The notes under the pieces are model-generated. The model worked only from the letters and a program-made list of their open reading frames with translations. It made no database searches and had not been told where the DNA came from. The translations under genes and the position numbers were made by a program. From contig DAOVTY010000090.1 of the NCBI GenBank assembly GCA_030632865.1, positions 1-10,340 on the forward strand: DNA of 10,340 bases, in the 5' to 3' direction. Below, piece after piece: positions 6,100-10,340 of the stretch; the stretch's first letter is position 1; the number at the start of each line of letters is the position of its first letter. The DNA is from Bacteroidota bacterium (GTDB taxonomy: Bacteria; Bacteroidota; Bacteroidia; Bacteroidales; Prolixibacteraceae).

Positions 6100-7344
6100 T
6101 TAATCTAACGGACTTTTAATTGTGCCCAATTGTTTGTTAGATACATGTGTGTAAATTTCAGTTGTTTTTGAGTTATTGTGTCCTAAAAGTTCTTGTATAT
6201 ATCTTAAATCTATTCCTTGTTCAAGCAGATGGGTTGCAAAACTATGGCGTAAAGTGTGTGGTGTAACCTTTTTTCTTATGCCACTTCTCAATAAAGCTTT
6301 TTTGAGAATTTTTGCGACACTTTCGGCGCTGTATTTCCCCCCAGTTTGTCCTTCAAAAAGCCATTTGTTGGGTTTGTATTCTTTGTAATAAATTCTTAAA
6401 TCTTCAAGCAATTTAGTGGAAAGTAGAGTGTAACGATCTTTGTTCCCTTTTCCGTCCGATATCTTAATTAACATTCTGTCAGAATCAATATCTTCTGTTT
6501 TTATATTTAAAACTTCACTGCGTCGTAATCCGGCAGAGTAAATAATACTTATAATACATTTATGTTTTATATTATCTATGGTATTAATTAATCTACTAAT
6601 TTCCTTTTTGCTTAGTACGTTTGGTAGTTTTGTTTTGGATCTTGGGCGTTCAATCAAATATAATTGTTGTGGCCCCTTTAAAACTTTTTCATAATAAAAC
6701 TTAATTGCATTAATACGCTGATTTTGTTGACTCGTTGATATATTTTTACTATTTATTAATTCAAGAATATAATTATTAATTTCTTCAGTGGTTATTTCAA
6801 GTAGTTCTTTATTTGAAAAGTAGGCGGTAAAATCTTTGAAATAATTGGTGTATGTTTTTATTGTACTTTCACTATAACGTTTTCTTTTTAATGTTGCCTC
6901 GTAATTTTGTGGTGTTGCAAAATATATTTGTAGTTGATCGCTGTTAAGGTGAAATTTATTTCCGAAATGAGCAATCATTTCATTAAAATTGAAAAGCTCT
7001 CTTCTTACAAACCATCTTTTGTTTTTGCCAATATACTTGGCTTTCGAATACGATTTAATAGAGTTAATAATTTCCCAATTAAATTCGAAATCAACAAATA
7101 CAACTGGCTTTTCAGCGTAGAATCCTTCGGAAAGTGTTATTTGAGGTGAATTTTGCAAGGTTATTAATTTATTAGGTCTAAAAATAGATAGTATATTGTT
7201 AAGAAGCAAATTGTATTCAGATAAATTTAGATTAGTACTTAAGTTTTTATTTCTAAAGTCATCTCCAAAAAGAATACAAGAAGTATTATAAAAAAATAGT
7301 TTATCAGATATATAATATCTCTGCCATTGCGTATTCCAAATCAC
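6100..7344 (-). CDS. Tyrosine recombinase/integrase with an extra N-terminal domain
   Basis: A 414-residue DNA recombinase of the XerC/D-like phage-integrase superfamily. All catalytic residues are visible: R274 in GLRRSE, K299 in DGKGNKDR, H363 and R366 in PHTLRHSFATH, H389 in LLGHNNSKTT and the nucleophile Y398 in IYTHVS. A SAM-like core-binding domain covers about 146-227. Residues 76-125 form an additional N-terminal module (VVFVDFEFNWE ... KNKRWFV) that I know from other Bacteroidota integrases, not from XerC or XerD. The insertion between patches II and III that marks integron integrases (IntI) is absent, so this is not a classical IntI. It ends in KSPLD. It is divergent from the DUF1080 gene 45 nt away. 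Candidate binding arms lie just past its 3' end. The ATG at 7344 is the first in frame; a later start would shorten only the divergent N-terminus. Confidence 0.9.
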   Translation of the reverse strand: MIWNTQWQRYYISDKLFFYNTSCILFGDDFRNKNLSTNLNLSEYNLLLNNILSIFRPNKLITLQNSPQITLSEGFYAEKPVVFVDFEFNWEIINSIKSYSKAKYIGKNKRWFVRRELFNFNEMIAHFGNKFHLNSDQLQIYFATPQNYEATLKRKRYSESTIKTYTNYFKDFTAYFSNKELLEITTEEINNYILELINSKNISTSQQNQRINAIKFYYEKVLKGPQQLYLIERPRSKTKLPNVLSKKEISRLINTIDNIKHKCIISIIYSAGLRRSEVLNIKTEDIDSDRMLIKISDGKGNKDRYTLLSTKLLEDLRIYYKEYKPNKWLFEGQTGGKYSAESVAKILKKALLRSGIRKKVTPHTLRHSFATHLLEQGIDLRYIQELLGHNNSKTTEIYTHVSNKQLGTIKSPLD

Positions 7345-7354
7345 AAAAATGTAG

Positions 7355-7369
7355 TACTTTTCAAAAGTA
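7355..7369. promoter_or_regulatory. Dyad and candidate -7 element between divergent recombinase and DUF1080 genes
   Basis: TACTTTT (7355-7361), a single C, then AAAAGTA (7363-7369) form a perfect 7-bp inverted repeat in the 45-nt gap. The minus strand reads TACTTTTG at 7369-7362, an exact TAnnTTTG -7 match 18 nt before the recombinase ATG. The plus strand reads TACTTTTC, one base off the consensus, facing the DUF1080 gene. A shared bidirectional promoter, possibly with an overlapping operator, is a reasonable reading. No -33 TTTG is clear on either side. Confidence 0.4.
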
Positions 7370-7389
7370 ATTCATCAAAATAAAAAATA

Positions 7390-8052
7390 ATGAAATTTAA
7401 AAGTTTTGTAATTGTAGTAATTGTAGTTTTTTCGTCAATTTGCTTTTCAAGTGCTCAGTCTGGAAAATGGCTGTCGCTTTTTAACAATGATTTATCGAAC
7501 GCTGACTATCCTGCAGGCGTTTGGACTGTTGAAAATGGTGTGATTACCGCATCTGAAGATCAATGTATATGGTCGGAAAAAGAGTATGATAATTTCACTC
7601 TTAACCTTGAATTTAAAACTGCTGATGGAACGAATAGTGGAGTAATTGTATATTGTAACGACACTGAAAATTGGATTCCAAACTCGGTTGAAGTGCAAAT
7701 TGCTGACGACCATTCTGCTAAGTGGGCAGATTCTGATAAAACATGGCAGTGTGCAGCTATTTTTGGCCATTTGGCAGCCAATAAAAGTCGTGTTAAAAAA
7801 CCCGGCGAGTGGAATAAGATGAATGTTACCTGCAAAGACAAAATTATTACTGTAAAGTTAAATGGTAAAAAAGTTACCCAAATGGATATGGCTTTGTGGA
7901 CGAGTGGTACTAAAAATCCTAATGGAACTGATATTCCATCGTGGTTGAGCACACCATTTGCAGAGTTGCCAACAAAAGGGAAGATTGGTTTTCAGGGAAA
8001 ACATGCTGGTGCTCCAATTTGGTTCAGAAATATAATAGTTAAAGAGTTTTAA
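7390..8052 (+). CDS. Secreted DUF1080 protein (3-keto-disaccharide hydrolase-like fold)
   Basis: A 220-residue protein of the DUF1080 family (Pfam 3-keto-disaccharide hydrolase), a concanavalin-like beta-sandwich common in Bacteroidota and Planctomycetota. A signal peptide covers residues 1-22 (hydrophobic core 6-16, cleavage probably after SSA). Family landmarks in order are WLSLFN (27-32), WTVENG (45-50), FTLNLEFKT (69-77), SGVIVY (83-88), SVEVQIAD (99-106), GEWN (139-142), LNGK (157-160) and GKIGFQGKHAG (197-207), ending in the usual FRNIIVKEF. Known relatives act on carbohydrates; the substrate here is unknown. It is 16 nt ahead of the NTF2-like gene on the same strand, so the two are probably one transcript. 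The ATG gives a clean signal peptide, and the leader is A-rich with no SD site. Confidence 0.9.
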   Translation: MKFKSFVIVVIVVFSSICFSSAQSGKWLSLFNNDLSNADYPAGVWTVENGVITASEDQCIWSEKEYDNFTLNLEFKTADGTNSGVIVYCNDTENWIPNSVEVQIADDHSAKWADSDKTWQCAAIFGHLAANKSRVKKPGEWNKMNVTCKDKIITVKLNGKKVTQMDMALWTSGTKNPNGTDIPSWLSTPFAELPTKGKIGFQGKHAGAPIWFRNIIVKEF

Positions 8053-8068
8053 ATTTAAAAGTAAAATT

Positions 8069-8506
8069 ATGCGTTTGTATATTATTGTATTGATGTTGTT
8101 AACTATTTCTATTTCAGGTTTTGCGGGAAATAAACTTAGCGAAAAAGAGAAGTTGGTAATACTTGGTTTGCTCGATGAACAGGTTGTTGCATGGAATGAG
8201 GGTAATCTTGACGAATTTATGCAGACTTATTGGAATTCGGAAAAACTGGTTTTTGTTGGCTCGCGAGGTCCAACTTATGGTTGGCAAGCTACTTTGGAGA
8301 GTTATAAAAAGGGTTATCCCAATAAAGTGGCTATGGGAAAACTGAACTTTAAAATCCTCGAAATATCAAAAATAGATAAGAAAACAGTTTTTGTTATTGG
8401 GCGGTTTGAACTTACTCGCGAAATTGGAGATTTGACAGGGCATTTTACTTTGGTTATTCAGAAAATAAAAGGAGAGTGGTTAATAATTAGCGACCATTCT
8501 AGTTAG
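8069..8506 (+). CDS. Secreted NTF2-like (DUF4440/SnoaL-type) protein
   Basis: A 145-residue protein with a signal peptide (hydrophobic residues 4-17, cleavage probably after GFA near 19), so predicted periplasmic. The mature part fits the small cone-shaped NTF2-like fold of the DUF4440 group: an opening helix with VVAWNEGNLDEFMQTY (39-54), LVFVGSRGPTYGW (60-72), the strands KLNFKILEI and VFVIGRFEL, and the characteristic GEWLIISDHSS end. Members bind small molecules or have minor enzymatic roles; no catalytic residue can be assigned. It follows the DUF1080 gene by 16 nt, which suggests a joint periplasmic function, possibly in carbohydrate handling (inference). The stop codon is adjacent to the left arm of a 9-bp hairpin shared with the convergent MFS gene. 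Confidence 0.85.
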   Translation: MRLYIIVLMLLTISISGFAGNKLSEKEKLVILGLLDEQVVAWNEGNLDEFMQTYWNSEKLVFVGSRGPTYGWQATLESYKKGYPNKVAMGKLNFKILEISKIDKKTVFVIGRFELTREIGDLTGHFTLVIQKIKGEWLIISDHSS

Positions 8507-8534
8507 TAAATTAAGAGTAAATATTTAACTAGAA
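8497..8534. terminator. Candidate bidirectional hairpin between convergent genes
   Basis: TTCTAGTTA (8497-8505) and TAACTAGAA (8526-8534) form a perfect 9-bp stem with a 20-nt AT-rich loop. It overlaps the end of the NTF2-like gene and lies 12 nt past the MFS stop, the position expected for a two-way terminator. The stem is AT-rich and has no clean T-run on either strand, so termination is uncertain. Confidence 0.4.
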
Positions 8535-8545
8535 ATAGGATATAC

Positions 8546-9706
8546 TCACTGTTCAACACTTCCTGTTTTAACCATTAAAATAGAAATTAAAAGCATAAAT
8601 AAAGCTACGGCTGCACCTCCAATAAAAGCTATGCTAACACCGCCCAGCAAATAAAATAATCCGATAAATATTGGTCCAACTGTTTGTCCTAAACGTAGTA
8701 CCATACTGTTTATCGACATAAATCCGGCTCTTTCGTTTAAAGGTGCAAAACCAACTCATAAAACCTGAATAGTTGGAATAAGAATTCCATGTGCAATGCC
8801 AAATAAAACAAGTGGGAAAAATAGTTGCCATCTTTCTTTAACAGCAGCCAAAAGTAACATCGATAAAAAGTATAAAATAAAGCTAATATTAAGCTGTTTT
8901 TTTACAGAAACAAATTTGTCGATTCGTTCTTTCTGGGAAGAAGTTAAAGCCGTAAATAATGAAAATAGAGACATATATAATCCAATTTGCATTGCGTTAG
9001 ATTGAAATCTCTCTTCGAGTAGTTGTGGGAAATACGATAAAAATGCACCGTAAAGAATTACAAAAAGTAAAATATTTATGATAAATAATCCCCAAACTGT
9101 TTTTCTGTTTATAATGGCCCATGTATTTTTTAAGTATTCTCCGAAATTATATTGCTTTTTAGGTTCAGGATTTTTCAACCATATAATTGCAAACAATCCA
9201 ATTGGAATTGCAAGCAGTGGTAATAAGAATGGAAATTGCCAGCCAGCCATGGCAACTGTCCCCCCAATTATCGGATAAACAGCAGTTCCAATGCTTAAAA
9301 CACTTGCATTGTATCCCATTATTTCTCCACGTTTTTTACCTTCATACAAATCTCCAATTAACGTTACGTTTAACGATCCCAACGATGCTGCTCCAATTCC
9401 CTGCATAAATCGTAGTACCAATAAAACTTCCCAACTGTTTGTAATAAAACATCCAGCTCCTGCTATTCCAAATAAAAAAAGTGATGGAATTAAAATTATT
9501 TTGCGTCCTATTCGGTCGGCCAGAATACCAACAACCGGAGCCAATAATATACCAGGTAATGTAAACACTGTAATTAATAAGGTTACTTGTGTTGGAGATA
9601 TATTAAAGTGTTTGATAATTGACGGAAACGCGGGTGTAATACTCGCTACACCAAGTACAGCCATTAATGTAGTAAGGAATATAATAATCAGGTTTTTGCT
9701 GTTCAT
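8546..9706 (-). pseudogene. MFS transporter interrupted by an in-frame TGA
   Basis: An inner-membrane major facilitator transporter, probably a drug or sugar efflux type. Residues 1-316 read as about ten membrane segments with motif A GILADRIGRK (60-69), RFMQGIGAASLG (99-110) and the motif C-like GTAVYPIIGG (140-149). At 8758-8756 the frame meets TGA as codon 317. The same frame continues for 69 more residues with typical MFS sequence (VGFAPLNERAGFMSINS, then two hydrophobic segments) to TGA at 8548-8546. Without the internal stop the protein would be about 386 residues, the usual length for 12 membrane segments. A single base change would restore it. Options are a recent pseudogene, a sequencing or assembly error, or readthrough; the truncated form would lose the last two helices. 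It is convergent with the NTF2-like gene. Confidence 0.85.
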
Positions 9707-9720
9707 TTAAAATATTTAAT

Positions 9721-9767
9721 CATGATGTTGCTTAAAGTTAAAAAGAGAAACTGCAAGCAACATCTTG
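9721..9767. promoter_or_regulatory. Long inverted repeat just upstream of the MFS gene
   Basis: CATGATGTTGCTT (9721-9733) pairs with AAGCAACATCTTG (9755-9767): 12 of 13 bp, including a perfect 10-bp GATGTTGCTT/AAGCAACATC core, around a 21-nt purine-rich loop. It ends 14 nt before the MFS start codon on the minus strand. It could be an operator for a dimeric regulator, a leader hairpin limiting translation, or the end of the upstream SDR-like transcript. A following T-run is missing, so a terminator is least likely. Confidence 0.5.
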
Positions 9768-9922
9768 ATTCCATTGTACTTTAACTAATTTTTCTTCGGT
9801 AACATTGGCTTTGCAAGAAAAACCGAGTTTCGCCACTGAAATCAATATGTCACTCTCGAAAATCCCCTTTAACTTTAGACAACCTCACCGTAATGCTAAC
9901 TCAATGAAGTTAGAATGGAGAG

Positions 9923-10339
9923 TTATTTTATCATGTTTTTAATCATTCCGTTAAAAATAAAAAAATGAAATGGCGATGTAATTAGCCAGTACGTTCGCCC
10001 CCAAATACCTTTCGGGCGAAACGTTGCAGTTTGGTGTAAAACATTATTATCGTCAATCTTAAACTCTAGCCAAGCTTCGCCGGGCAATTTCAATTCGGCA
10101 AAAAGCAGCAGCCGCTTTTTATCTCTACTTGCGTATAAAACTCTCCAAAAATCAAGTGCATCGCCGGGGTGTATTTCGTCTATTGAAGTTCTGCCACGGT
10201 TAACTCCAACACCACCCAAAAATTGGTCGAAAATTCCCCTTATTTTCCATAGCCAGTTTGCATAATAATAGCCTTTTTTGCCTCCTAATGTCCAAATGTT
10301 TCGAAGTATTTTTTCGGGATCGGTTATTTGTAATTGTTT
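9923..10339 (-). CDS. SDR-family protein, C-terminal DUF2867 part (cut by window edge)
   Basis: The minus-strand frame is open from the window end (first complete codon at 10339) to TAA at 9925-9923, giving 138 residues. It begins DPEKILRNIWTLGGKKGYYY, then ANWLWKIRG, GGVGVNRGR, GDALDFWRV, AELKLPGEAWLEF and a C-terminus rich in aromatic residues. This is the DUF2867 domain found at the C-terminus of NAD(P)-binding, NmrA/SDR-like proteins; in those proteins a Rossmann domain precedes it, here outside the window. An internal TTG at 10219 could be taken as a start, but the family similarity continues upstream of it, so the gene is longer. Function is unknown beyond a likely oxidoreductase role. 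It is 216 nt upstream of the MFS gene on the same strand. Confidence 0.85.
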   Translation of the reverse strand, partial: KQLQITDPEKILRNIWTLGGKKGYYYANWLWKIRGIFDQFLGGVGVNRGRTSIDEIHPGDALDFWRVLYASRDKKRLLLFAELKLPGEAWLEFKIDDNNVLHQTATFRPKGIWGRTYWLITSPFHFFIFNGMIKNMIK

Positions 10340-10340
10340 C

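Noticed and set aside
6100..7344. Calling the recombinase a classical integron integrase (IntI)
   Set aside because: The segment between the K299 hairpin and HTLRH is short and lacks the IntI-specific additional helix region; it is XerC/D-like.
7492..7952. Minus-strand open frames opposite the DUF1080 gene
   Set aside because: They lie entirely within a recognised gene, have no family pattern and no leader.
8756..8758. TGA recoding as an amino acid (alternative code or selenocysteine)
   Set aside because: No other gene in the window carries an internal TGA, tryptophan is encoded by TGG, and nothing nearby looks like a selenocysteine insertion signal.
9896..9913. CTAACT/AGTTAG hairpin as terminator of the SDR-like gene
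   Set aside because: Only 6 AT-rich pairs and no T-run; such repeats are expected by chance here.
9923..10219. Treating the SDR-like frame as a complete 98-residue gene starting at TTG 10219
   Set aside because: The same frame continues upstream to the window edge with recognisable DUF2867-family sequence, so it is the end of a longer gene.

Overview
The window is AT-rich DNA that looks like a member of the Bacteroidota. The evidence is a mitochondrial-type aconitase next to a eukaryotic-type NADP isocitrate dehydrogenase, a short-signal lipoprotein, periplasmic DUF1080 and SMP-30 proteins, A-rich leaders in place of Shine-Dalgarno sites, and TAnnTTTG -7 promoter elements. I cannot name a genus. 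No tRNA, rRNA or CRISPR array is visible.

Layout: (1) 1-2859, minus strand: a TCA-cycle pair, aconitase followed 30 nt later by the isocitrate dehydrogenase that uses its product. The dehydrogenase is cut by the window edge. (2) 3108-4004, plus: a secreted SMP-30/gluconolactonase-like beta-propeller. (3) 4005-7344: an accessory island. It has a small minus-strand lipoprotein gene between two related ~41-nt segments spaced 749 bp apart (cassette-like), then about 870 bp without a gene, then a minus-strand tyrosine recombinase. The gene-free stretch holds two tandem ~165-nt structured repeats with a compensatory base change in a hairpin, and a cluster of 12-nt RTGTATRTGTAC arms just past the recombinase stop codon. 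(4) 7390-8506, plus: two secreted proteins, DUF1080 (3-keto-disaccharide hydrolase-like) and an NTF2-like/DUF4440 protein, probably co-transcribed and divergent from the recombinase. (5) 8546-9706, minus: an MFS transporter interrupted by one in-frame TGA, convergent with the previous pair and separated from it by a hairpin. (6) 9923 to the window end, minus: the C-terminal part of an SDR-type protein with a DUF2867 domain.

The most interesting part is 4370-7344. A recombinase, candidate recombinase-binding arms, a structured repeated non-coding element and a cassette-like lipoprotein gene together resemble an integron-like capture locus. The recombinase, however, lacks the integron-integrase insertion, so if the locus works it would be a distinct type. 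This is inference; the individual repeats and inverted repeats are read directly from the sequence.
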